64,000 nt of DNA from Pseudomonadota bacterium (GCA_024743055.1 JANSXH010000006.1:124001-188000), one strand, 5' to 3'; numbered from the stretch's first letter, positions 8,005 to 16,855 are shown. Notes: generated from the letters alone by a model not told the origin. A program made the numbers and translations.

Positions 8005-8035
8005 AATGTCTCCTTTGGGTCAGGTGCAGACATTT
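8005..8035. repeat. Palindromic repeat, copy C
   Basis: Perfect 7-bp arms AATGTCT (8005-8011) and AGACATT (8028-8034) around a TTTGGGTCAGG core; 22 bp identical to copy B. It lies 94 bases past the TrmH stop. A short plus-strand ORF running through it (CLLWVRCRH) is the spurious translation typical of this repeat. Confidence 0.65.
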
Positions 8036-8173
8036 GTCTTTGTTGAATATGGGGTCCGCTAATTGTTTAAGAGCAGTCTCCAACAATAGGAGTTCATGTA
8101 ACTAGGAGAAGGAGTGAGGGAACGGGGGCCTTAGAATAAAATTAAGCTTTTTGAGGTCGCTCAGGGGGGAAAG

Positions 8174-8263
8174 TGGCGGAGGGTCGGGGATTCGAACCCC
8201 GGAAGGGCTTGCACCCTTGCTGGTTTTCAAGACCAGTGCATTCAACCGCTCTGCCAACCCTCC
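8174..8263 (-). tRNA. tRNA-Ser (anticodon UGA)
   Basis: 90-nt gene including an encoded CCA (8174-8176). Acceptor stem GGAGGGT pairs with ACCCTCC, discriminator G. The anticodon loop CTTGAAA presents TGA (reads UCA). There is a long class II variable arm (GCAAGGGTGCAAGCCCTT) and T loop TTCGAAT. Its 3' end faces the accessory island and is copied at 3037-3053, making it the presumed integration target while staying intact. Confidence 0.97.
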
Positions 8264-8495
8264 GCAAATAAGGCGCGGGGTAATTTTACCCGTGGCCCCA
8301 TTCAGATTGGAAACGAACCTGAAATGTCCTGTTCGTTTAAAGTTCCATCCATTGCCTGTCAATATATTTGACGGGAAATATCATAAATCCGTGAGGACGG
8401 GCTGAATTGGCAAAAAAGGGGCTGAAAAATTCGCGAATTTATTGCGAAATTCCCAGATTTATGGCAAAAAGGACGGATTAGTAAACGGAGTTCCC

Positions 8496-9482
8496 ATGAC
8501 GAAGAATTTTGCGCGTATCGCTTTAGCACCCCTGATTGGCATTTTCTTGTTTATGGTAAATATGCCCGCCCATGCGGCAAAGCAGAATTTCGACGTCTGG
8601 CTCAGCGAATTGAAGGCCGAAGCTCTGACGCGGGGCATCAGCCAGCCGACCATTGATGAAGCCTTTGCCAATGTCAAGATTCTGGAACGTGTCGTCAGCC
8701 TGGACCGTAAACAGCCGGAAGTCACCCAGACCTTTCAACAATATATGGAAAAACGCCTGCCGAAATCCCTTGTGGATTCCGGGAGAGCCTTGCTCGCGGA
8801 GCATCGGGATATCCTGAATGAGGTGGCGACGAAATACGGCGTTCAGCCCCGGTTTATTGTTGCCCTTTGGGGGGTGGAGACGCGCTATGGAAAATATACC
8901 GGCGGTTTCAGTGTTATTGATGCGTTGACAACGCTGGCCTATGACGACCGGCGATCCGCCTATTTCCGCAAAGAACTTTTGCTGGCATTGCTCATCCTGG
9001 ACGAGGATCATATCGATGCCAAAGATATGAAAGGGTCCTGGGCAGGGGCTATGGGGCAATCACAGTTTATGCCGTCCAGTTTTGTGAATTTTGCCGTCGA
9101 CCATGACGCAGATGGCAAGCGGGATATCTGGACGACCAAACCGGATGTGTTTGCCTCCGCTGCAAATTATCTGGCGCAATCCGGCTGGAAAGGAGATCAG
9201 ACCTGGGGCAGGGAAGTAACCCTGCCAGCTGGTTTCGATCTGTCATTGATAGACCTGAAAGTAAAGAAGCCGATGCAGGACTGGCAAGATCTTGGCGTTC
9301 GCCGCGCTGACGGGACCAATTTACCTACCCGGCAATTGATGGGATCCCTCGTGCAGCCGAAAGGTGGGAATGGCCAGACCTTCCTGGTTTATAATAATTA
9401 CCGGACCATTCTGAAATGGAACAGGTCGACCTATTTTGCTATGTCCGTCGGACAGCTTGCCGATCTGTTGGGAGGCAGCTAA
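8496..9482 (+). CDS. Periplasmic lytic murein transglycosylase (MltB-like)
   Basis: 328 residues from the ATG at 8496, chosen because it follows CGGAG by five bases and opens a clean signal peptide (hydrophobic core LAPLIGIFLFMVN, cleavage after AHA or AHAA). The upstream in-frame ATG at 8442 would bury it. SLT_2/MltB fold: catalytic Glu128 in GVETRYG, then AMGQSQFMPSSF, and a DHDADGKRD calcium-loop-like segment. Family members cleave the MurNAc-GlcNAc bond to 1,6-anhydro products. The length fits the alphaproteobacterial MltB group without a lipobox, so it is probably soluble. It is followed by rlpA and a DD-carboxypeptidase, a cell-wall cluster. Confidence 0.92.
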   Translation: MTKNFARIALAPLIGIFLFMVNMPAHAAKQNFDVWLSELKAEALTRGISQPTIDEAFANVKILERVVSLDRKQPEVTQTFQQYMEKRLPKSLVDSGRALLAEHRDILNEVATKYGVQPRFIVALWGVETRYGKYTGGFSVIDALTTLAYDDRRSAYFRKELLLALLILDEDHIDAKDMKGSWAGAMGQSQFMPSSFVNFAVDHDADGKRDIWTTKPDVFASAANYLAQSGWKGDQTWGREVTLPAGFDLSLIDLKVKKPMQDWQDLGVRRADGTNLPTRQLMGSLVQPKGGNGQTFLVYNNYRTILKWNRSTYFAMSVGQLADLLGGS

Positions 9483-9524
9483 ACTACTATATAGGCGAAT
9501 TTTTAAGAGGGTGCGTACCAGATT

Positions 9525-10517
9525 ATGTGGCGAGTAAAGAATTTAGGAATAGTCTCAACAGTTGGGCTGGCTGTTGTACTGGGAGGATGTTCCGAAGTTA
9601 ATCTTCTGAGCTATGGTGCTAAGAAATATAGCGAAAAATCTGAAAAACGAACAACAGCCGCGACGACCAATAAGGATGTAGACCGGGGGAGCCCTAAAAT
9701 TGGCAAGCCCTATCAGATCGACGGGATCTGGTATTATCCTGCTGAAGACAAGAGCTATGATGAGACAGGCATTGCCTCCTGGTATGGTCACCCTTTCCAT
9801 GGTCGAAAAACCGCCAACGGCGCCGTCTATGACATGAACAAGCTCACCGCGGCTCACAAAACCCTGCCGCTGCCAACGGATGTCCGGGTCACCAATCTTG
9901 AAAATGGCCGATCGATCGTCGTGACAGTCAATGATCGCGGCCCTTTCGCCCATTCCCGCATTATTGACCTTTCCCGCCGCTCTGCCGAGCTTTTGGGAAT
10001 TATTGAACAGGGAACGGCAAAGGTGAGGGTGCAAATTGTCGATCAGAACGGAAATCTCGCAACTCAGGTGGTAGCTAAGCCGGATACACCTTTGAACGAA
10101 CGAAACAATGTTGCGGCTGTTCCTCAATCCTCAATCAAGTCCTCGAGCCTTGCGCCGCCGCCGAATGTCAGCAAGGCACCGGCACCCACCAGTTCTCCTT
10201 TACCTGCGCCTCAACTGGATGCGCCTGTCCAGGTAGCTTCTGCGAATCCTTCTTCTGCTCCTGTTGTTTCCGTCGCACCGGTTCAGCAAACAGAAATATT
10301 CATTCAAGCTGGTGCCTTTATTGACTACAACAATGCCAATAAGCTGAGCGCCCGTCTTTCAACCCTCGGACCATCAAAGGTGAGCCAGGTGCTGGTCAAC
10401 GGCCAAGACTTCTACCGGGTTAGGATTGGCCCGGTGTATGATGTTGATAAAGCCGATCAGATGCTTGCAAATGTTATTAATGCCGGGCATACAGATGCCC
10501 GGATCGTAATAGAGTGA
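9525..10517 (+). CDS. rlpA: RlpA-family septal lipoprotein with SPOR domain
   Basis: 330 residues. Lipobox LGGC with Cys22 as lipidation site; double-psi beta-barrel domain around residues 83-175 (GIASWYGHPFHGRKTANG, VTVNDRGPF); Ala/Pro/Ser-rich linker about 185-255; C-terminal SPOR domain about 258-330 (FIQAGAFIDYNNANKL, DFYRVRIGPV). RlpA proteins act on denuded glycan strands at the division site as transglycosylases in some species, and SPOR targets them to septal peptidoglycan. It follows the MltB-like gene by 42 bases and precedes the carboxypeptidase by about 98, so co-transcription is likely. Confidence 0.93.
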   Translation: MWRVKNLGIVSTVGLAVVLGGCSEVNLLSYGAKKYSEKSEKRTTAATTNKDVDRGSPKIGKPYQIDGIWYYPAEDKSYDETGIASWYGHPFHGRKTANGAVYDMNKLTAAHKTLPLPTDVRVTNLENGRSIVVTVNDRGPFAHSRIIDLSRRSAELLGIIEQGTAKVRVQIVDQNGNLATQVVAKPDTPLNERNNVAAVPQSSIKSSSLAPPPNVSKAPAPTSSPLPAPQLDAPVQVASANPSSAPVVSVAPVQQTEIFIQAGAFIDYNNANKLSARLSTLGPSKVSQVLVNGQDFYRVRIGPVYDVDKADQMLANVINAGHTDARIVIE

Positions 10518-10615
10518 ATTGCCGCCAGAGATACGTATCTATATCATCGATCTTCTTTTAGAAGAAAAAAGGTCGAAGCTGGTGTCTTTATGGAATTAAT
10601 ACTGGAAACTTGACG

Positions 10616-11767
10616 ATGTCAAAATATGCCCGGAGCCTAAGCGTCCTTTTGTCTTGTATGATAGTTGTGGTTGTCGCAACTGCTCAGCAAGCGGCCGCGA
10701 TCGATACACCTGCACGGGAAGCTTTTCTGTTCGACGTTGATACCGGCACGGTCCTTATGGAGAAAAATGCGGACGAACTTATGGCGCCCGCCTCCATGAG
10801 TAAACTGATGACAGTCGCCATGGTGTTCGAACGGCTGAAGGAGGGATCCCTGAAGATGGAAGACACCCTTCCGGTTAGTGAAAAAGCCTGGAAAAAAGGT
10901 GGCTCCAAGATGTTCGTCCGCGTGGATACACGGGTCAGCGTCAGTGATCTGCTGCGGGGTATTATCGTACAATCCGGCAATGACGCCTGCATCGTTATTG
11001 CCGAAGGATTATCCGGATCAGAGGAAAACTTTGCTGACGCAATGACGGCCCGTGCTCGTGAACTTGGCATGGAACAAAGCACTTTCAAGAATGCAACCGG
11101 ATGGCCGGACCCGGAACACCGGATGACCGCCCGGGAGCTGGCCATGCTGGCCGCCCATATCATTGAAAGTTTTCCTGATTATTACCCCATTTTCAGCGAA
11201 AAAGAATTCACCTTCAGCGATATCAAGCAAGGTAACCGCAATCCGCTTCTCTATAAAAATAATGGCGCAGATGGACTGAAAACGGGCCATACGGAAGAAT
11301 CCGGGTACGGCCTGGTTGGATCGGCAGAGCGAAATGGCCGCCGCCTGGTATTGGTTATCAATGGCCTGGAAAGTGTCAAAGCCCGCGGCCGTGAAGCAGA
11401 GCGGTTGCTGGAATGGGGATTCCGGGAGTTTGATAATTATACCCTCTTCAAGCCCGGCGATGTCGTTGACAATGCCCGCGTCTGGCTCGGCAATGAAGAT
11501 ACAGTGCCTCTCACTGTTGAAGAGGAAGTCGATATCACGATGTCGCGTCAAGCCCGCAAATCCATGGTCGTCAAGGTGGTCTATAACGAACCTATTCCGG
11601 CACCGATTATTGCCGGGACGCCGGTAGCTCAGCTCGTAGTGGAAATCCCGGAGTCGGAAACCGTATCGGTCCCGTTGATTGCCACGGAAGACATCACTCG
11701 GCCGGGCCTGTTTGGACGCCTGACATCAGCCGTCGAGTATCTGATATTCGGACCGTCCGTTCAGTAA
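10616..11767 (+). CDS. dacA: D-alanyl-D-alanine carboxypeptidase (PBP5/6 type)
   Basis: 383 residues from ATG 10616, preferred over an in-frame TTG two codons earlier because GGAAA lies seven bases before it. Signal peptide in residues 1-28. Serine peptidase S11 motifs: SMSK (Ser60-Lys63), SGN (Ser120) and KTG (Lys222). The PBP5 C-terminal beta domain covers about 285-370, and the last residues (RLTSAVEYLIFGP) could be the amphipathic membrane anchor. It removes the terminal D-Ala from pentapeptides in the periplasm, setting cross-link level. The next gene, tmk, begins 15 bases later. Confidence 0.95.
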   Translation: MSKYARSLSVLLSCMIVVVVATAQQAAAIDTPAREAFLFDVDTGTVLMEKNADELMAPASMSKLMTVAMVFERLKEGSLKMEDTLPVSEKAWKKGGSKMFVRVDTRVSVSDLLRGIIVQSGNDACIVIAEGLSGSEENFADAMTARARELGMEQSTFKNATGWPDPEHRMTARELAMLAAHIIESFPDYYPIFSEKEFTFSDIKQGNRNPLLYKNNGADGLKTGHTEESGYGLVGSAERNGRRLVLVINGLESVKARGREAERLLEWGFREFDNYTLFKPGDVVDNARVWLGNEDTVPLTVEEEVDITMSRQARKSMVVKVVYNEPIPAPIIAGTPVAQLVVEIPESETVSVPLIATEDITRPGLFGRLTSAVEYLIFGPSVQ

Positions 11768-11782
11768 AGGACGCCGCACTCA

Positions 11783-12427
11783 ATGCAACAGGATGGGCCC
11801 TTTACGGGTAAATTCATAACCCTAGAAGGCGGGGATGGCAGCGGTAAATCCACCCAGGCGAAGCTCCTTTCTGAATATCTCGCAAGCCAATCCATTGAGA
11901 GCATTTTGACCCGGGAGCCAGGCGGCGCGCCGGGAGCCGATGAAATTCGGGAACTGATCCTGACAGGGGATCCTGAACGATGGGACGCCATCGGCGAGAC
12001 CCTGCTTTTTTATGCCTCCCGCAGAAATCATCTAAGGCTAACCATCTGGCCCGCTTTGAAAGCCGGCAAATGGGTCCTCTCTGATCGATTTGCGGATTCC
12101 ACCATGGCCTATCAGGGTTATGGCAACCAGCTTGGGGTTGAAGCCGTGCAAAAGGTCCATGACTTTTCTGTCGGAACTTTCAAGCCGGATCTTACTTTCA
12201 TCCTTGATATGCCGGCTGAAGAAGGCCTGAATCGCACATTGGATCGAACCCATAATGAGGATCGGTTCGAAAAGATGGATTTATCTTTTCACGAACGGTT
12301 GCGGGAAGGATTTCACGCAATCGGCTCTCAGAACCCGGATCGTTGCGTGATGATCGATGCAACTCGGCCCATTGACGAAGTTCAGGCCGAGCTTCGGGCT
12401 GAGACCAAAAAACGGCTACTTCCGTGA
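11783..12427 (+). CDS. tmk: Thymidylate kinase
   Basis: 214 residues. P-loop GGDGSGKST (16-24), DRFADSTMAYQG nucleotide-binding segment, and a LID-like region near RTHNEDRFEKM. Phosphorylates dTMP to dTDP with ATP in the cytoplasm. Overlaps holB by four bases (GTGA junction), a common alphaproteobacterial pairing that links dTTP supply and replication. Confidence 0.96.
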   Translation: MQQDGPFTGKFITLEGGDGSGKSTQAKLLSEYLASQSIESILTREPGGAPGADEIRELILTGDPERWDAIGETLLFYASRRNHLRLTIWPALKAGKWVLSDRFADSTMAYQGYGNQLGVEAVQKVHDFSVGTFKPDLTFILDMPAEEGLNRTLDRTHNEDRFEKMDLSFHERLREGFHAIGSQNPDRCVMIDATRPIDEVQAELRAETKKRLLP

Positions 12428-13518
12428 GTGATCTACCCGCACTTGATCAGCTCGGCTCTTATCCTCATCCCAGAGACACAGAAAAATTGATCGGGCAGGA
12501 AGAGGCGGAGCAGGCCCTCTTGTCGAACTTCACCAGTGAGAGATTTCATCATGCCTGGCTGGTGACCGGCAGTAAGGGAGTTGGCAAAGCAACCCTGGCC
12601 TATCGCGCCACCAAATTTATACTTTCAGGTCAGGGGGAAGGGGGCTTGTTCGGCCCTCCCACCAGTTTGGATGTTGAGGGTGGAGAGTCAGACCTGGCGC
12701 TTATCAAGGCGGAAGCCCATCCAGGTCTCGCCGTTCTGAAACGTCAATATGACCCCAAGGGCAAGAAGTTTTTCTCTGTCATTCGGGTGGATGACGTCCG
12801 GTCTTTGTCCGGGTTTTTCAGGCTGACGGCCAGCGATGGTGGTTGGCGTGTTGTCATCATTGACAGCATTGACGAAATGAATATCAGTGCGGCAAATGCT
12901 ATTCTTAAAATTCTGGAAGAACCTCCTGAAAAGACAGTCTTTTTCCTTCTCTCCCATGCACCGGGCGGGCTATTACCAACCATCCGATCCCGCTGTCGGC
13001 AACTTGCTTTGCGACCGCTTGGTGAAACAGAGATGCATCAGGCCCTCGCCCCTTATCTTGAAGGTGTGACCGAGGAACAAGTCGCTCGATTATTGACCCT
13101 GTCGGAAGGCAGCCCAGGAAAAGCCTTGCAGATCCTCGATGCCGGCGGATTGGATATCTATGCCGCCATACTGGAGATCTTTAAAGGCTTTCCAACGCTC
13201 GATCCGGAAAAGACCCATGGCCTTGCCGATGCTGTCGGTCGCAAAGACGGGGAGGAGATGTATCGGGTGATTTGCGAGCTGTTTCCCTGGTGGTTGTCCC
13301 ATATCGTACGGACAGGGGCAGGGGGGTCGGATAGCGAACAGACTGCCCCGCCGGGCGAAGCGGAAATTATGCGGCGCCTGTTGGAAAACCGACCCCTTAT
13401 CGGCTGGGTAGACCTCTGGGAGAAGAGTAACCGGCTGATTGCCAAGGCCGATAGCATTAATCTTGATCGAAAACAGGTTGTACTGAACCTGTTTTTAAAT
13501 GTAGAACGCATGACGTAA
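12424..13518 (+). CDS. holB: DNA polymerase III delta' subunit
   Basis: 364 residues, GTG start overlapping the tmk stop. AAA+ clamp-loader fold: HHAWLVTGSKGVGKAT (P-loop-like), VVIIDSIDEMN in the Walker B position, ILKILEEPPEKT and the SRC-type segment IRSRCRQL. Delta' is the stator of the clamp loader. The C-terminal collar domain ends near residue 364. It is followed by tatD after a few bases. Confidence 0.95.
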   Translation: MSDLPALDQLGSYPHPRDTEKLIGQEEAEQALLSNFTSERFHHAWLVTGSKGVGKATLAYRATKFILSGQGEGGLFGPPTSLDVEGGESDLALIKAEAHPGLAVLKRQYDPKGKKFFSVIRVDDVRSLSGFFRLTASDGGWRVVIIDSIDEMNISAANAILKILEEPPEKTVFFLLSHAPGGLLPTIRSRCRQLALRPLGETEMHQALAPYLEGVTEEQVARLLTLSEGSPGKALQILDAGGLDIYAAILEIFKGFPTLDPEKTHGLADAVGRKDGEEMYRVICELFPWWLSHIVRTGAGGSDSEQTAPPGEAEIMRRLLENRPLIGWVDLWEKSNRLIAKADSINLDRKQVVLNLFLNVERMT

Positions 13519-13545
13519 TACTTGCCCCGCCAATCGGATAGTCAG

Positions 13546-14331
13546 ATGTTAGTAGACAGCCATTGCCATTTGGATTTTGACCAGCTCTCCAGCGAGCTAG
13601 ACGCGGTCGTTGATCGGGCCAGGGCCGCCGGGGTTGGCCAAATGCTGACGATCGGGACCAAGCTTCGGGAATTTGACCGGGTACGGACCATCGCCGAGAC
13701 CTATGAGAATATTCACTGTTCCGTCGGCATTCATCCGCATGAGGCAGAAGCGGAAGGAAATGACGTCACGGTCGAGAAACTTTTGGCCCTGTCCGACCAT
13801 CCAAAAGTGGTCGCCATCGGGGAAACGGGTCTTGATTATTTCTACGAACATTCCCCAAGGGACTTACAGCAATCCTCTTTTCGTATTCATATCGACGCGG
13901 CGCGTAAAACCGGCCTACCGCTGATTGTCCATACCCGAAATGCCGATAAAGATACGGTTGATATCCTCAGAGAGGAATATGAGAAGGGCCCCTTTACGGG
14001 CGTCATCCACTGCTTTAGCTCGGGCTGGGAAGTTGCTGAAAAATCAATGAAAATTGGATTCTATATTTCCATTTCCGGGATCGTGACCTTTAAAACCGCC
14101 GAAGCCTTGCGCGATCATGTCGGTCAGATCCCATTGGAGCGGCTACTGGTTGAAACCGATGCCCCGTATCTTGCACCGGTTCCAAACAGGGGCAAATCCA
14201 ACGAACCCTCCTTCGTGCGCCACACGGCGGAAAAAGTAGCCGACATCAAAAACCTTGATATAGACAGTCTGGAACAAGCGACGACCGATAATTTCTACAA
14301 ACTTTTCAATAAGATAGAACGGACAGCTTAA
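13546..14331 (+). CDS. TatD-family metal-dependent DNase/hydrolase
   Basis: 261 residues from ATG 13546 (an in-frame TTG at 13522 would add eight residues that are not conserved). Amidohydrolase TIM barrel: HxH in DSHCHLD (His6, His8), GETGLDYFY, IVHTRNA, HCFSSG and VETDAPYLAP. Close to the YcfH/TatD group with 3'-5' exonuclease or deoxyribonuclease activity. In the tmk-holB-tatD-MBL order seen across alphaproteobacteria. The last base of its TAA is the first base of the next ATG. Confidence 0.93.
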   Translation: MLVDSHCHLDFDQLSSELDAVVDRARAAGVGQMLTIGTKLREFDRVRTIAETYENIHCSVGIHPHEAEAEGNDVTVEKLLALSDHPKVVAIGETGLDYFYEHSPRDLQQSSFRIHIDAARKTGLPLIVHTRNADKDTVDILREEYEKGPFTGVIHCFSSGWEVAEKSMKIGFYISISGIVTFKTAEALRDHVGQIPLERLLVETDAPYLAPVPNRGKSNEPSFVRHTAEKVADIKNLDIDSLEQATTDNFYKLFNKIERTA

Positions 14332-15089
14332 TGGAAGTGACAATACTTGGATGCGGAACATCTGGCGGTGTTCCCCGGATTGGTAATGACTGGGGCGCGT
14401 GTGATCCCAATGAGCCAAAAAACCGCCGCAGACGCTGTTCCATTCTCGTCCGTAACAACGATACTCAGGTCCTCATTGATACGTCGCCCGATATGCGTCA
14501 GCAGTTGCTTGATGCGGACGTGGATAGATTAGACGCGGTTGTCTGGACCCATGAGCATGCGGATCAGTGCCACGGTATCGATGAACTCAGGGTCCTGGCC
14601 ATTCGTCATAGAGAGCGGGTTAAAGTCTGGGGTGACAAGAAAACACTGGACATCCTGAAATACCGATTTGATTATTGTTTTGAACAGCTTGCAGGCAATC
14701 CTTACCCTGCAATCCTATCAGAAAATCTCATTGAAGGACCCTTTACCATCGGGGATATCGACTTCATTCCGTTCGATCAGGACCATGGGAGTATCACCAG
14801 CCTTGGCTTTCGCATGGGACCCATCGGATATTCAAATGATCTCGTCAATCTAAATGATGAAGGGTTTGAAATTCTGAAAGGTGTGGATACCTGGATCGTC
14901 GATGCCATGCGTTATACGCCGCATCCGACCCATGTCAATCTCGAGACGGCGCTGAAATGGATTGAGCGTCTCAACCCGCGGCGGGCCGTGTTGACTAATA
15001 TGCATGTGGATCTGGATTATCAGACCCTCATTAAAGACCTCCCGGACGGTGTGGAGCCGGCCTATGATGGCATGGTGATAAAGGCTTGA
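14331..15089 (+). CDS. MBL-fold metallo-hydrolase (PhnP-like)
   Basis: 252 residues of the metallo-beta-lactamase fold: GCGTSGGVPR at the N-terminus, then a metal motif reading HEHADQCH (His74, His76, Asp78, Gln79). The canonical HxHxDH would have His where Gln79 stands, with a His at 81 nearby. Other expected ligands follow (DQDHGS; THVNLE). The PhnP relative hydrolyses cyclic ribose phosphodiesters, but the substrate of this housekeeping paralogue is not established. One-base overlap with the TatD gene. Confidence 0.88.
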   Translation: MEVTILGCGTSGGVPRIGNDWGACDPNEPKNRRRRCSILVRNNDTQVLIDTSPDMRQQLLDADVDRLDAVVWTHEHADQCHGIDELRVLAIRHRERVKVWGDKKTLDILKYRFDYCFEQLAGNPYPAILSENLIEGPFTIGDIDFIPFDQDHGSITSLGFRMGPIGYSNDLVNLNDEGFEILKGVDTWIVDAMRYTPHPTHVNLETALKWIERLNPRRAVLTNMHVDLDYQTLIKDLPDGVEPAYDGMVIKA

Positions 15090-15092
15090 GAA

Positions 15093-15557
15093 ATGACGGA
15101 AACGATTTCTTTTCGTATTGCCGCACGTGATGATCTGTTTCGGATCGTCAGCCTGCTCAGTGAAGACCAGTTGGGATCCATGCGGGAAACGCTGACAGAC
15201 CCGCTCCCGCAAGTCTATTTTGAGGCTTTTGACGCCATGATGGCCCAGAAGGAAAATGTCTATATCGTCGCGGAAGAGGGGGGTGAGATTGTTGGTTGCT
15301 ACCAATATACTGTCATTCCCGGCGTCTCCCGAAGCGGCTCTTCCCGGGCGCAAATAGAAGGCGTGCGCGTCGATAGCAAAATGCGCGGAAAGGGCCTCGG
15401 CCAGAAAATGCTGGAGGACGCCAAACAGCGCGCCCGTAACAGCGGCTGCAACCTGGTGCAACTCACGGCCGATAAAACCCGAACCGACGCCCATCGCTTC
15501 TACGAAGAGCAAGGTTTTGTCGGCAGCCATGTCGGATTTAAACTCAACCTGACCTAA
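15093..15557 (+). CDS. GNAT-family N-acetyltransferase
   Basis: 154 residues with the GNAT order: beta strand VYIVAEEGGEIVGCYQY, motif A VDSKMRGKGLGQKML (acetyl-CoA pyrophosphate loop RGKGLG), then FYEEQGFV near the C-terminus. Acceptor unknown; the resemblance is to small free-standing acetyltransferases. It starts three bases after the MBL gene and ends 20 bases before the lipoprotein hydrolase, probably the end of the tmk operon. Confidence 0.88.
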   Translation: MTETISFRIAARDDLFRIVSLLSEDQLGSMRETLTDPLPQVYFEAFDAMMAQKENVYIVAEEGGEIVGCYQYTVIPGVSRSGSSRAQIEGVRVDSKMRGKGLGQKMLEDAKQRARNSGCNLVQLTADKTRTDAHRFYEEQGFVGSHVGFKLNLT

Positions 15558-15577
15558 TTCCTTCATCTGGGGGACCC

Positions 15578-16855
15578 ATGCGTTTCGATTTGTCTGTACT
15601 GAGAAATTCGACGATTGTAGTTGTCTGCCTGATAATATTGACAGGCTGTAGTTTCATCGGCTTGCATGAAGATGTGAAGGTTTTGAATACGGCAACGGTT
15701 CTGAAGGGAACGGTGTCTTCAAGTCATGAGACGAAAGGACCTATTCTTGTTACCTTGGTGCGCATAAATCCGGGTGAGGAATACAGTCTCGAATATTATA
15801 CCGCTTATTACGAACCCGGAGAGTTTGAGCTTCTGGCGGGGCCAGGTGACTTCTACCTCTTTGCTTTTGAAGACAAAAATCGGGATTTCAAGCTGCAAAC
15901 AGATGAATATGTCGGTTGGCATGGTGACCCAACGGTAATTACCCTTGAGCCAGGCGAGAAACGTGCCGATTTGGACTTATCCCTTTTGCCACCGGATCAG
16001 GTCGCACAGCGATTACCACAGATATATGAGGCTGACCTCGCTCAGCAACCCATTGCCATGGATTATTATCGAATGGGTGAGGTTATCTCATTGGATTCAC
16101 ATGACATTTCCGAAGAAGTTGGCCGACTTGGCATGTGGGAGCCGTATAAGTTTTTCGAGCGTAAATATTCCGGGATCTTCTTTCTAGAGCCTTATGATCC
16201 GACTAAAATACCTGTTTTATTTGTACACGGCCTTGCCGGATCGGGCAATGATTGGCGCTATCTGATCCAGCGTCTGGACAGGACAAAATTTCAGCCCTGG
16301 ATATCTCAATATCCCTCAGGCATGCGGTTGGAATTGCTCGGACAGATCCTAAGCGAAGGAATTACTGAGCTTCATATAAAGCTTAAATTCAATAACTTAG
16401 CGATCGTTGCTCATAGCATGGGTGGTTTGATAACGCGCAGTTCCATTAACTTCAAAGAAGAACTAAACGCACCGAATTACCTAAAGAAACTGATTACCAT
16501 ATCAACGCCTTGGGACGGCCATGACAGATCAAGTATTGGCGTGAACTACGCACCATCCGTCGTGCCGGCCTGGTATGATCTTGAACCCGATAGTCCGTTC
16601 CTTGAAAATCTCATGCGTCAAAACTTGAGAAGAGATTTGCAGCATTACCTGATTTTTAGTTACCGCAATGACAAAGGAATTCTGGGCCCACAAAACTCAG
16701 ACGGCGTTGTCACTTTACAAAGTCAGTTACATTATCGTGCTCAAGAACAGGCGACCGATGTAATCGGCTTTGACGAAACCCACAGCACCGTTTTACAGAG
16801 CGGTCCCGTGTCCGACACCGTTAATAATCTGCTGAACGGCCTGAAAATGCCATAA
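15578..16855 (+). CDS. Lipoprotein with alpha/beta hydrolase domain
   Basis: 425 residues. Lipobox LTGC with Cys24; beta-rich N-terminal region about 40-140 resembling a carboxypeptidase-regulatory or transthyretin-like fold (LLAGPGDFYLFAFEDKN); hydrolase domain about 208-425 with oxyanion HGLAGSGNDW and nucleophile Ser280 in AHSMGG, and a C-terminal DETHS histidine. PGAP1/lipase-like. Probably a membrane-tethered periplasmic esterase or lipase; no substrate can be assigned. Somewhat AT-richer than the preceding genes. Confidence 0.8.
   Translation: MRFDLSVLRNSTIVVVCLIILTGCSFIGLHEDVKVLNTATVLKGTVSSSHETKGPILVTLVRINPGEEYSLEYYTAYYEPGEFELLAGPGDFYLFAFEDKNRDFKLQTDEYVGWHGDPTVITLEPGEKRADLDLSLLPPDQVAQRLPQIYEADLAQQPIAMDYYRMGEVISLDSHDISEEVGRLGMWEPYKFFERKYSGIFFLEPYDPTKIPVLFVHGLAGSGNDWRYLIQRLDRTKFQPWISQYPSGMRLELLGQILSEGITELHIKLKFNNLAIVAHSMGGLITRSSINFKEELNAPNYLKKLITISTPWDGHDRSSIGVNYAPSVVPAWYDLEPDSPFLENLMRQNLRRDLQHYLIFSYRNDKGILGPQNSDGVVTLQSQLHYRAQEQATDVIGFDETHSTVLQSGPVSDTVNNLLNGLKMP

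Larger units (their letters stand above)
3033..8190. mobile_element. Putative genomic island integrated at the 3' end of tRNA-Ser(UGA)
   Basis: Bounded on the right by an intact tRNA-Ser and on the left by a 17-bp exact copy (20 of 21 counting flanks) of the last bases of that tRNA, in the same orientation. This is the usual footprint of tyrosine-recombinase integration at a tRNA 3' end. Cargo: wHTH-hydrolase fusion, small basic protein, TPR protein, gene fragment, TrmH-like methyltransferase and three palindromic repeats. Cargo is more AT-rich than flanking core genes, especially at both ends. No integrase or excisionase is visible, so it would be a decayed or mobilised-in-trans element. The alternative is a chance duplication of a tRNA end. 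Confidence 0.55.

Noticed and set aside
7908-8105. 65-aa plus-strand ORF after TrmH
   Set aside because: Runs through palindromic repeat C (CLLWVRCRH is a typical spurious product) and has no homology signs.
8102-8405. ORFs of 84-86 aa on both strands near 8150-8400
   Set aside because: They overlap the tRNA-Ser gene and are not coding.
10540-10580. TCTTCT/AGAAGA hairpin after rlpA as a terminator
   Set aside because: The 6-bp stem is followed by A residues on the plus strand, not T's.
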